Source of the DNA: Caldilineaceae bacterium
GTDB lineage: Bacteria > Chloroflexota > Anaerolineae > Caldilineales > Caldilineaceae
Length of the DNA: 64,000 bases
Assembly (NCBI GenBank): GCA_026645575.1
Contig: JAPKMW010000018.1
Coordinates: forward strand, 62,001-126,000
Direction of reading: 5' to 3'
In this document: piece after piece, positions 18,688 through 26,059 of the stretch
Layout of the letters: each line of letters starts with the position of its first letter
Numbering within the stretch: the first letter of the stretch is position 1
Made by a program: the position numbers and the translations under genes
Notes under the pieces: model-generated
The model's input: the letters and a program-made list of their open reading frames with translations, nothing else
What the model was told of the DNA's origin: nothing
Databases searched by the model: none

Positions 18688-19767
18688 ATGGCCCTCAAAT
18701 TTCTCATCATCCCAGAGCAAGACGCCATCCGGGTGGATGCCAACCCGTTGCAACGCCAGGTCGCAGCTATCCTGCGTGCAGTCAAGGTCCCTGACCGTGA
18801 TGCCGAGATCACGGCGGAGATTCTGACCGCGGCCAGCCTGCGCGGGGTAGACACCCACGGCGTCGGCAACGTCACCGGCTATGTGCAGGCCATCGAGGAG
18901 GGTCGCTATACGATTCCCCAATCGGTTGAAATCGTGAGCGAATCGTCGACGACCGCATTGATCGATGGCGGCAACGGGCTTGGTTTTGTGGCCGCGCATC
19001 GCGCCATGGAACTCTCGATAGCAAAGGCGCGGCAACATGGTGTCGGCATGGCAACTGTGCGCAACGGCCACCACATTGGCATGGTCGGCTACTACCCGTT
19101 GATGGCCGTGGCCCAGGATATGCTCGGTATGGCCGTGACCAACGCCTCTCGTTCGATGCGACCGGCGCAGGGCGCCCATCCCCGGCTGGGGACGAATCCG
19201 ATTGCCTTTGGCGCGCCGGCCGGGAAGGAACGCCCCTTTCTCCTGGATATGGCGACCACCACCGTCGCTAGCGGCAAGTTGAGCCTGGCCCGGCGTTTGG
19301 GTGTGCCGATTCCAGCGGGTTGGGCCGTCGATGCCGAAGGTGAGCCGCTCACTGAGCCGCCGGCCCAACGCAGCGAAGCGTGGTCACAAAACCCGCTGGG
19401 CAACACCATTGAGCAGGGCGGCCATAAGGGGTATGGGCTGGCGGTCATGGTCGATATTTTGGCCGGGGTGCTCTCTGGCGGCGGCTTTAGCGCGCAACTG
19501 GCCGGCGGCGAAAACATGAGCTGGACGATGGCGGTTGATATTGCCGCCTTCCGCCCGGTGGCGGAGTTTAAAGCGATGATGGATGCCATGATCCAGGAAC
19601 TGCACGCCACCCCGCCCGAACCCGGCGCCGATCGCGTGCTGGTGGCCGGCGACCCGGAATTTGACATGGAAGCCGAACGGCGGGAACAGGGCATTCCCTT
19701 GCACACAACCCAATACGAAGCCATCGTCGCCACAGCCCGCCGGGTTGGCGCGCCGGTTAGCATTTGA
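18688..19767 (+). CDS. Ldh-family (malate/L-lactate type 2) NAD(P)-dependent oxidoreductase
   Basis: A 359-residue protein of the family holding malate, ureidoglycolate and 2,3-diketogulonate dehydrogenases, which is unrelated to classical Rossmann LDHs. Family blocks: LTAASLRGVDTHGVGNV (catalytic His57), GNGLGFVAAHRAMELSI, VRNGHHIGMVGYYPLMA, NASRSMRPAQGAHPRLGTNPIAFGAP, LLDMATTTVASGKL and GGHKGYGLAVMVDILAGVLSGGGF. The substrate cannot be told from sequence. AAAGGAG precedes ATG 18688. Its upstream region is shared with divergent cysS. Confidence 0.88.
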   Translation: MALKFLIIPEQDAIRVDANPLQRQVAAILRAVKVPDRDAEITAEILTAASLRGVDTHGVGNVTGYVQAIEEGRYTIPQSVEIVSESSTTALIDGGNGLGFVAAHRAMELSIAKARQHGVGMATVRNGHHIGMVGYYPLMAVAQDMLGMAVTNASRSMRPAQGAHPRLGTNPIAFGAPAGKERPFLLDMATTTVASGKLSLARRLGVPIPAGWAVDAEGEPLTEPPAQRSEAWSQNPLGNTIEQGGHKGYGLAVMVDILAGVLSGGGFSAQLAGGENMSWTMAVDIAAFRPVAEFKAMMDAMIQELHATPPEPGADRVLVAGDPEFDMEAERREQGIPLHTTQYEAIVATARRVGAPVSI

Positions 19768-19790
19768 AACCACGATGCCATCGCGTCGGG

Positions 19791-20606
19791 CTACTCGACT
19801 GTCGTGACCAACGCTGGTTCTACCATAACACCCGTGGCGGCATCATGATAAGGTGTTTCATAGCGGGTGCGGTTTTCGTCATCCACCGCTTCGACAAAGA
19901 AGACGACAGTGATGGTCGCCAGTTGCAGTTTGTGGGGCGTTATTAAGATCAGGCTGCGAAGCTGTTGATGGGCCGGGATGGCCTCGATGAATTGCTGGCG
20001 CAGGCGTGGGTCGCCGATTGTTTGGCTTAAGACATCGAGGAACTGTAGCCCCTGGGCAAGGAGAGGTTCGGCGCGTGGATCGTGGCAAGCGCGCAGAATT
20101 TGCACACAGACGACAAAGGCGCGCACCGGCTCATCCCAGCCTTCGGCCGCGGTGGTTGGCAGGCCGGGCAGGATCGCTGCAATCAGTCGATAGGCTTCAG
20201 GCAGATCAGCGCTCCGACGGGCCAGCTCTGCCAGGCCAATCGCGCTTTCGTCGGCCATGACGGTTTTGTTCGACGCCGAAAAGATCGTCTGGGTCTCTTG
20301 GAAATTTCCGGCACTCTCCGCCCACTCCTGCGCCGTGGTTGCCAGCAGCATTTGCGCTTCCGCCAGGTGGGTTAAGGCGTAGGCGAGCGTCAATGGCGCA
20401 TGGAGGTCGCGCGCAATGGCAACGGCTTCGCCGGCGCAAGCGAAGGATGCCGGCAGTTGCCCTAAGTGACGATGCGCCCACGCTTTACCATGTAGCGCCA
20501 GGCTACGGATCTCCCGGTCGCCAATGGTATGGGCGCAGGCAGCGCTTTGGGCGGCCATGACCAGTGTCTTCTCATAGTACCCAAGCCGCAGCCACAAGTA
20601 GCCCAA
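19791..20606 (-). pseudogene. Remnant of a TPR-tailed AfsR-type regulator with a duplicated C-terminal tail
   Basis: The frame encodes helical TPR-like repeats (GDREIRSLALHGKAWAHRHLGQ, ALTHLAEAQMLLATT, ESAIGLAELARRSADLPEAY, DPRAEPLLAQGLQFLDVLSQ), the kind forming the C-terminal part of AfsR-like regulators. It is cut off at its 5' end: a stop codon lies in frame at about 20655 and no ATPase or DNA-binding domain precedes it. The last ~45 residues (LQLATITVVFFVEAVDDENR...) are not TPR and match a fragment at 40397-40575 almost residue for residue. It is probably a decayed paralogue of the regulator at 21854-25533. Confidence 0.6.
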
Positions 20607-20640
20607 ACTCTGTTGCGCATGGGCAGTGCTGCGTAGATCA

Positions 20641-21053
20641 CCAACCGCTTAGCTGCCCCCGGTTACAGCATCCTCAACCCAACCACGCTGACCGAATGTG
20701 ATCCCGTTGAACCTTAAATGTTAACTTGTTGTAACAAAACTGTAATCTTATATTGGATATACTTAAGTTATTATTTGTGACACCATTAATTTATAAACGA
20801 CACGTTATCGTACCAATGAGCGCCGAATAGCAATACTTTTTTATAGGGAAATGGTATTACCTCAATGAGTATGGGCATGAGGTTGGCGGCGAAGAGGATT
20901 ATAGGTTCAAAAGTAGCGATCGCCGCCGCCAACCCTCATGCCGCTGCCCCAAGTGATTAAGAAGATACGGGAAATGGGTTATTTTCTGTTGCTCTTGACT
21001 ACTAAGGAACGTTACCTATACTGAAATCAAGCTTTGTTTTAAAGACAGTTCAT
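20641..21053. other. AT-rich intergenic region with inverted repeat and promoter
   Basis: No gene. An 18/19-bp inverted repeat, GGCATGAGGTTGGCGGCG at 20874-20891 against 20924-20942, has one bulged base. The word GCGATCGC lies at 20916-20923. The region is markedly more AT-rich than its neighbours, like the diguanylate cyclase gene that follows. Confidence 0.55.
20995..21022 (+). promoter_or_regulatory. Sigma-70-type promoter of the diguanylate cyclase gene
   Basis: TTGACT (20995-21000) and TATACT (21017-21022) are 16 bp apart, 31 bp before ATG 21054. Confidence 0.6.
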
Positions 21054-21842
21054 ATGCCTAGCTTTGATGAACCCCAGTTAGTTACATTCATGCGCGAAAT
21101 TACCCTCCGTTTAGGGCGTATCAAAGTGATTATTGCCACTACTGGTATATCAATTGTCATGTCGGTAGTTGGAACAACAGCAAATCTGTATATCTTTGGT
21201 TTCTTGGACGCTGACTGGGTAACGTTTGTCTCCATCATGATTGCTGTATTTATTCCGCTTAGTGTAGCCTTCCCTGTTAGTTGGTTTGTATTTAGTATGG
21301 TCTTCTCCATTCATAAGTTGGAAGCAGAGATGCGTAACTTGGCCACTTATGATTCATTGACAGGGTTGTTAAATAGGCGCTCGTTTCTTGAAAAAGCGGA
21401 TAAGGTCTACCGCACTATGGTCCATGACCAGGTGCGATTTGCTATCCTGATCCTCGATTTAGACCACTTCAAACAAATTAACGATAAGTATGGACACGCA
21501 ACAGGGGACCGCGTTTTAGAAATATTTGGCAAAATTGTCCATCAATTCTCTTGCCCCAACGATTTAGCTGCGCGTATCGGCGGCGAAGAATTTGCATTTT
21601 TACTACCGGATAGTACGAAGGAACAAGCTTGGTGTTTTGCAGAAAAACTGCATCAAGGGATTCAAGAAATGAGCATTGAAGAGGAAGGTGTCTCGATTCG
21701 CTTTTCCGCTAGTATTGGCTTGGTCGTCTGCTCACCAATGATTACGATTGAAAAAGCGATGAGTTTGGCCGATAAGGCGCTGTATTGTGCCAAAGAAAAT
21801 GGCAGAAACCAATCTGTATTCTATAACTATACTGACGAGTAG
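21054..21842 (+). CDS. Membrane-bound diguanylate cyclase (GGDEF domain)
   Basis: A 262-residue protein with two membrane segments (about residues 24-46 and 57-84) and a C-terminal GGDEF domain: YDSLTGLLNRRSFLEKA, ILDLDHFKQINDKYGHATGD, and the active site RIGGEEFAFLLPD (GGEEF, a catalytically competent variant). It should make cyclic-di-GMP at the inner face of the membrane. No classical inhibitory RxxD is seen immediately upstream of GGEEF. The gene is AT-rich compared with both neighbours and has its own promoter, which suggests transfer. It sits between two pieces of AfsR-type regulator genes. Confidence 0.92.
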   Translation: MPSFDEPQLVTFMREITLRLGRIKVIIATTGISIVMSVVGTTANLYIFGFLDADWVTFVSIMIAVFIPLSVAFPVSWFVFSMVFSIHKLEAEMRNLATYDSLTGLLNRRSFLEKADKVYRTMVHDQVRFAILILDLDHFKQINDKYGHATGDRVLEIFGKIVHQFSCPNDLAARIGGEEFAFLLPDSTKEQAWCFAEKLHQGIQEMSIEEEGVSIRFSASIGLVVCSPMITIEKAMSLADKALYCAKENGRNQSVFYNYTDE

Positions 21843-21853
21843 CCCGATCAGAT

Positions 21854-24565
21854 TCAGTCGTGATTCGTGGATAAATACGCTTGAGAAAGTGCCCGGTGGG
21901 TGGCGACGTCTTCTAAGAACGAGCACCGCAACGTGTCATCAGGAAGCTGGTTGGCATAGCGACGCAAGGTCGTGACCCCTTGTTGCAAGAGCGCCGCTGC
22001 CCGTGGATCGGCGTTCGCTGTTAAGGCCTGATAACAGGTGAGATAGATCAGGAAAGGTGTGTACAGTCCGCTGGTGGGGTGGGCGGCCAGGATGGGGAGA
22101 ATCTTTTCCACCCAGGCAAGGGCTGTCGCCGGCTCCCCTTGGGCCAACGCCATGCGCGTCAGACCGGCTTCCGCTTCCATACGCGCGGGAGGAATGTCGA
22201 GGCGTTGATAGAGCTGTCGGGCTTGTGCATAAGCGGCTGCCGCCTCTGTCCATAAGCCTAACCCCTCGTCGGCGAACGCTAGATGGAGCAAGGCCACGGC
22301 TTCACCCTGTCGGCTCTGCTGGGCTTGCGCACTTTGTTGGCTGCATTGGGCGTAAGCTAATGCTTGTTGATGATCGCCGGTGTAATGATGAAGGAGCGAG
22401 GCCGCTAGCCATGCGGCGGATTGGGCATCGGGCAGGAGCAGCGACTCGCTCTGGTGGAGCGCTTGCGCATAAAAGTTTTTGGCAGTGGCATAGTCACCGA
22501 GCAGAGTGTAACAAATCGCCAGGGAGCCGGTGGCGTAGCTCACTAGCAATGGATCATCGATCTCACGAAACAAGGCCAATGCACGGGTGAATTGGGTGAG
22601 CGATGCGGCATATTCCCCCAACCCACGCAGCACATCCCCTAGTTCATAGCGCGCTAATCCTTCGCCGCGCAAATTACCCAGTTGACAGGCGATGGCTAAG
22701 ACTTCTTCATACGCTAGCCGTGCTGTCGTATAATTTTGTTTGCCGCGTGCGAGATTCGCGAGATTCATCCGGGCATCCATTGCCCCCATCACCTTGCCGA
22801 GCGACTGACAGAGTTGGAGAGATTGGGTGAAATGCTGGGCGGCTGTTGAATAATCATCGGCGATTCTGGCAATGTCTCCCAAGTAAATGTGCATCATACA
22901 GTGCGCGCTCGTGGCAATTTCACTGGGCCACGGCTGTCCGTTGGTGGCTGGTTGTTGGACACAGGCCAAAATTGCTTCGGCATAGGCTTTGGCCTGCGCA
23001 TAGCGCCCATTGCTATAATGGGCATGCACCAACCCATTCAACCCCAGAATTTCACCATCACGACTGCCCCAAAGCAGACTCCTACACCTGGCTTCTTCTG
23101 CGATCGGCCTTGCTTGCGCATGTTTTCCTTGAATGCAGAGAAACATTGCTTGCAACCCCAGTAACTTGCTCAATAACTGTTGCCAACGCTCCTCCCGCTC
23201 GCCCGTTTCCGCCAGCAAGCTTTGCACCGCGACTACCGCTTCTTGCCAGAGCGCATTACCCTCCGTATAGCGACAGGTGATTACATAAAATTGCCATAAC
23301 GGGCGAATCGCGGTGTCGAGACGACGACAAAGATCGCCCGGGGTCAACCGCAACGGTGTCGTGAACCCGTGCCGGATGCTTGCCATTGTCCACGCCCAGG
23401 CCTGCCGCACATTGTCGAGTTCATGTTGGATTTCCGCGATTGCCCGTTGGAGATCATGGTGGGCCATCCGCCCTGAACGCTGCGCAACAAAGTCCAGATA
23501 GTAGCGGCTATGTTGCTCGGCCACCGCTCCGTGCAATTCACAAAATTGCTCGCGTATCCGCTCGGCGGCAAATTGACGCAACAGCGGGTGCAGTTGATAT
23601 TCGGCGACCGCCGGTTGCTGGATCAGCGATTTATCCACCAACGCGCTTAAATCGGCCACACTGGCGCCAGTCACGGCCTGGGCGGCGGCGCGACTGAAAT
23701 GCCCCACAAAGATGGCCGATTGCGCGAGAATTTGCTGTTCGTCTCTTGTCAGTTGGCGCCAGGTCGATTCGAGCAGCGCTCCAAAATGGCGATGACGTAC
23801 ATCCAAATCGCGGCGCTTGGAACGCAAGAGGGCCAGGTTTTGGTCGATCGCGGTCATCAATTCGTTGACGCGGAAGTGCGGTGTTAAGGCAGCCGCTAAT
23901 TCAATCGCCAATGGCATTCCCCCTAATTGGCGACAGAGGGCGCTGATCGCCGCGCTATTCTCCGTATTGAGAGTGAAGGTGGGCAGCACACGTTGGGCGT
24001 GATAGGCAAAGAGACGAAGGCCGGCATCATTGGCTCCCCCTTGCCGATGAGGGTCTGTCCCTGCGCTGGGAACAGGCAACCCCTCTACGCGGATCACCGT
24101 TTCCGGGTGGAGTTGTAAAGGCGTTCGTGAAGTGGTCAACAGCTTGACCGCAGGGGCAGCTTGTAACAACGCCAAAAGAAAGTCACTGACCGCCGTGGCT
24201 GTTCGCTCCGGTAACAAAAGGTGTTCGAGATTATCAAAGACCAAGAGCAATTGCCGTTGCGCCAAATAGTGCAAGAGGGTGGCCGATGGCGCTTCGCCTT
24301 GCGGTATGTTGGTGGCGATGACGTTGAGGGTTGCCTCGGCCAATGCTGCCGCCAAATCGTGCGTACTCTCCGCCACACTCCCCAAAGGCACAAACCAGAG
24401 ACCATCCACAAAAGGCAATGGCGCTTCTGCCGCCAATGCTTCGAGCAGCGCCAATGCCAGGCGTGTCTTCCCCATGCCACCCATGCCGACAATGGTAACC
24501 AGGCGCTCGGTTGGGTCGGCGATCAGCGCCCGCAATTGCGCCACCTGTTCGTCCCGCCCAACCAC
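21854..24565 (-). CDS. AfsR-type NB-ARC ATPase and TPR half of a split SARP regulator
   Basis: A 903-residue frame. The N-terminal VVGRDEQVAQLRALIADPTERLVTIVGMGGMGKTRLALAL holds the P-loop; LLLVFDNLEHLL is the Walker B region; LLTTSRTPLQL is the sensor; an LPLAIELAAAL-like GxP motif (GGMPLAIELAAALTPHF) follows; the C-terminal ~480 residues are TPR repeats. In the family this follows a SARP DNA-binding and BTAD half on one polypeptide, and the linker HNLPAFLPPVVGRDEQ is present here just upstream but in another frame from the SARP gene at 24523-25533. The first possible start is GTG 24565, without a ribosome-binding site, so separate expression is doubtful. Confidence 0.85.
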   Translation of the reverse strand: MVGRDEQVAQLRALIADPTERLVTIVGMGGMGKTRLALALLEALAAEAPLPFVDGLWFVPLGSVAESTHDLAAALAEATLNVIATNIPQGEAPSATLLHYLAQRQLLLVFDNLEHLLLPERTATAVSDFLLALLQAAPAVKLLTTSRTPLQLHPETVIRVEGLPVPSAGTDPHRQGGANDAGLRLFAYHAQRVLPTFTLNTENSAAISALCRQLGGMPLAIELAAALTPHFRVNELMTAIDQNLALLRSKRRDLDVRHRHFGALLESTWRQLTRDEQQILAQSAIFVGHFSRAAAQAVTGASVADLSALVDKSLIQQPAVAEYQLHPLLRQFAAERIREQFCELHGAVAEQHSRYYLDFVAQRSGRMAHHDLQRAIAEIQHELDNVRQAWAWTMASIRHGFTTPLRLTPGDLCRRLDTAIRPLWQFYVITCRYTEGNALWQEAVVAVQSLLAETGEREERWQQLLSKLLGLQAMFLCIQGKHAQARPIAEEARCRSLLWGSRDGEILGLNGLVHAHYSNGRYAQAKAYAEAILACVQQPATNGQPWPSEIATSAHCMMHIYLGDIARIADDYSTAAQHFTQSLQLCQSLGKVMGAMDARMNLANLARGKQNYTTARLAYEEVLAIACQLGNLRGEGLARYELGDVLRGLGEYAASLTQFTRALALFREIDDPLLVSYATGSLAICYTLLGDYATAKNFYAQALHQSESLLLPDAQSAAWLAASLLHHYTGDHQQALAYAQCSQQSAQAQQSRQGEAVALLHLAFADEGLGLWTEAAAAYAQARQLYQRLDIPPARMEAEAGLTRMALAQGEPATALAWVEKILPILAAHPTSGLYTPFLIYLTCYQALTANADPRAAALLQQGVTTLRRYANQLPDDTLRCSFLEDVATHRALSQAYLSTNHD

Positions 24566-25533
24566 GGGCGGCAGGAAGGCGGGTAGATTGTGTCGTCGTG
24601 AGGGGGTGACAGGGTGAGGCTTCGACGTGATCTCAGCCGAACGGGGTGACAGGGTAACAAGGTGACTGGGTGACTGGGTGACTGGGTGACAAGGTGACTG
24701 GGTGACTCACTCACCTTGTCACCTGTCCCCTTGTTACCTTGCCACCCTGTTACCCTGTCAAAATTGCCGGCCCGAATCGCTTCATACAAGCGGATTGTTT
24801 CCGGGGAGGGCGGTGTGCCCAGCTCTTGTTCGAGGATCCGGCGGCAGTTTTCATACTGGCGCAGGGCCGCGCTCTGTTGTCCTTGTGCGGCCAACGCCTG
24901 CATCAACTGGCGATGGCCTTCCTCGTGCCAGGGTTCCAGCGCCACTTGTCGGGCGGCATGGTGCTGCATCTGGTCATAAGCGCCCATCTGTTCATGGTAG
25001 ATAGTTAAGGCATTCAACATTGCCAGCGCCTGGCGATGGGTCTGTTCGCGCCGCAGTAGCGTCCACTCTTCAAAGAGGTAATTCTCCTTGAGCAACAGCC
25101 CCTGCAAAAACTCACCCTGATAAAGTGCAACCGCTTGTGTAAAATGTTCAACACAAGCCGCACAGGGCTGTAACGGGGCATGGTCATGCCCCTGACTTTG
25201 CCGCCACCGCTCTTGAAACGCCCGCAGATCAACCAGCACATCGCGGCTGCGCCATTGTACCGTAGTGGCCGTGACCTGGAGCAGACTATCGCGTTGGGGT
25301 ATGACGGCTAAACTTTGTTTGAGGAAAAACAACGCCTGCCGCAGATTATGGCGGGCCGCAGCCTCATTCTCTTCGGGCCAAAGTAAAGTGGCTATGGTTG
25401 TGCGGCGATGGATGACATCTGCTTCTACCGCCAGATAGGCTAACAGGGCGCGTGTATGTTCCGTTGCAAATTTGAGGGGCGTTCTGTCCCAAGTTACCTG
25501 AACAGAACCTAATAGTTGGAGCGCAAACGACAT
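24523..25533 (-). CDS. SARP/BTAD DNA-binding half of a split AfsR-type regulator
   Basis: Residues 1-95 form an OmpR-like winged helix of SARP type (LQLLGSVQVTWDRTPLKF, TRALLAYLAVEADVIHRRTTIATLLWPE, ARHNLRQALFFLKQSL) and residues 100-255 the bacterial transcriptional activation domain (LYQGEFLQGLLLKENYLFEEWTLLRRE, HEEGHRQLMQALAAQGQQSAALRQYENCRRILEQELGTPPSPETIRLYEAI). The last 75 residues read through octamer repeats (SHLVTQSPSHPVTLLPCHPV) and end out of frame with the ATPase half, which it overlaps. GGAG lies 11 bases before ATG 25533. It is divergent from the small gene and giant gene and is their most likely regulator. Confidence 0.88.
   Translation of the reverse strand: MSFALQLLGSVQVTWDRTPLKFATEHTRALLAYLAVEADVIHRRTTIATLLWPEENEAAARHNLRQALFFLKQSLAVIPQRDSLLQVTATTVQWRSRDVLVDLRAFQERWRQSQGHDHAPLQPCAACVEHFTQAVALYQGEFLQGLLLKENYLFEEWTLLRREQTHRQALAMLNALTIYHEQMGAYDQMQHHAARQVALEPWHEEGHRQLMQALAAQGQQSAALRQYENCRRILEQELGTPPSPETIRLYEAIRAGNFDRVTGWQGNKGTGDKVSESPSHLVTQSPSHPVTLLPCHPVRLRSRRSLTLSPPHDDTIYPPSCRPWLGGTNRWRNCGR
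24605..24760. repeat. 8-bp tandem repeats (GGTGACNN) with an inverted set, inside a regulator gene
   Basis: Eight consecutive octamers run from 24645 to 24708: GGTGACAG, GGTAACAA, then three identical GGTGACTG (24661-24684), GGTGACAA, GGTGACTG, GGTGACTC. A set of inverted octamers (TCACCTTG, TCACCTGT and variants) follows from 24711 to about 24760, so the whole can fold into a long hairpin. An isolated pair lies at 24605-24619. The array lies in the linker between the SARP half and ATPase half of the regulator. The unit length is not a multiple of three. Confidence 0.9.
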
Positions 25534-25654
25534 CCAATAACTTCTCCGGTAAAGCGTTACACAGCCTGTATAGGCAAAATAGTAGGAAAGGTAATTCTTG
25601 GCAAACTATCGTTACTGGTAAGTATAACAGAACTTTGTTCGTGCTTCAAAAGAC

Positions 25655-25732
25655 TTTTGACGGTTAGTAATCTTTTTTTGACGAAGTAATGCAAGTGTTT
25701 TTGACGTTTTTTTGACGACGGTTTGCTATGCT
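25655..25732 (+). promoter_or_regulatory. SARP-type operator: four TTTTGACG direct repeats and a -10 box
   Basis: TTTTGACG occurs at 25655-25662, 25676-25683, 25699-25706 and 25710-25717, start-to-start spacings 21, 23 and 11 bp. A TATGCT box follows at 25727-25732, 9 bp after the last repeat. Known SARP operators are direct heptamer repeats with about 11- or 22-bp period, the last one about 8 bp before the -10. The site lies between the divergent SARP gene and the small gene at 25765. Confidence 0.6.
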
Positions 25733-25764
25733 CCTTCACATTATCCAACCCAAACGAGGTGCGT

Positions 25765-25986
25765 ATGGCAAGCAACCCAAACTATCACTCCTATCTGCTC
25801 CGGCTCTGGCGGGATCAACCGGGTGATTCCTGGCGCGCTGCGCTCCAGTCCACCGCCACCGGCGAACGCATCAATTTTGCCGAGATCCCCCAGATGTTCG
25901 AGTTTCTGTTAGCAACGTTAGCAACCCCGCCTGCGGTTGAGCCAACCACTGTCAATGCGCCCAGCACTGATGAAGGTACGCCGTAA
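25765..25986 (+). CDS. Conserved small hypothetical protein
   Basis: A 73-residue protein: SYLLRLWRDQPGDSWRAALQ, TGERINFAEIPQMFEFLLATL, then a Pro/Thr-rich tail. The pattern YxxRLWRD....WRA.LQ...TGE...FA.......FL is familiar from small Chloroflexota proteins, often encoded near AfsR-type regulators; function unknown. GAGGTG lies 4 bases before ATG 25765. It is followed after 73 bp by the giant gene in the same direction and may share its promoter. Confidence 0.7.
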   Translation: MASNPNYHSYLLRLWRDQPGDSWRAALQSTATGERINFAEIPQMFEFLLATLATPPAVEPTTVNAPSTDEGTP

Positions 25987-26059
25987 ACCGATTCAATCGA
26001 AATTTAATGATCTGATACCGCACCTACTATTGAATCCTATTGATTAGAGGAAACGTCTT

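Noticed and set aside
20916..20923. GCGATCGC as evidence for a cyanobacterial origin
   Set aside because: A single copy of an 8-bp palindrome is not informative; the gene content does not look cyanobacterial.
24645..24760. CRISPR-like array
   Set aside because: The unit is 8 bp, contiguous and without spacers; no cas genes are nearby.
25557..25775. 72-residue minus-strand frame in the SARP/giant-gene divergent region
   Set aside because: It covers the operator-like repeats and promoter, with Lys/Ser-rich sequence from poly-T tracts and no start signal.
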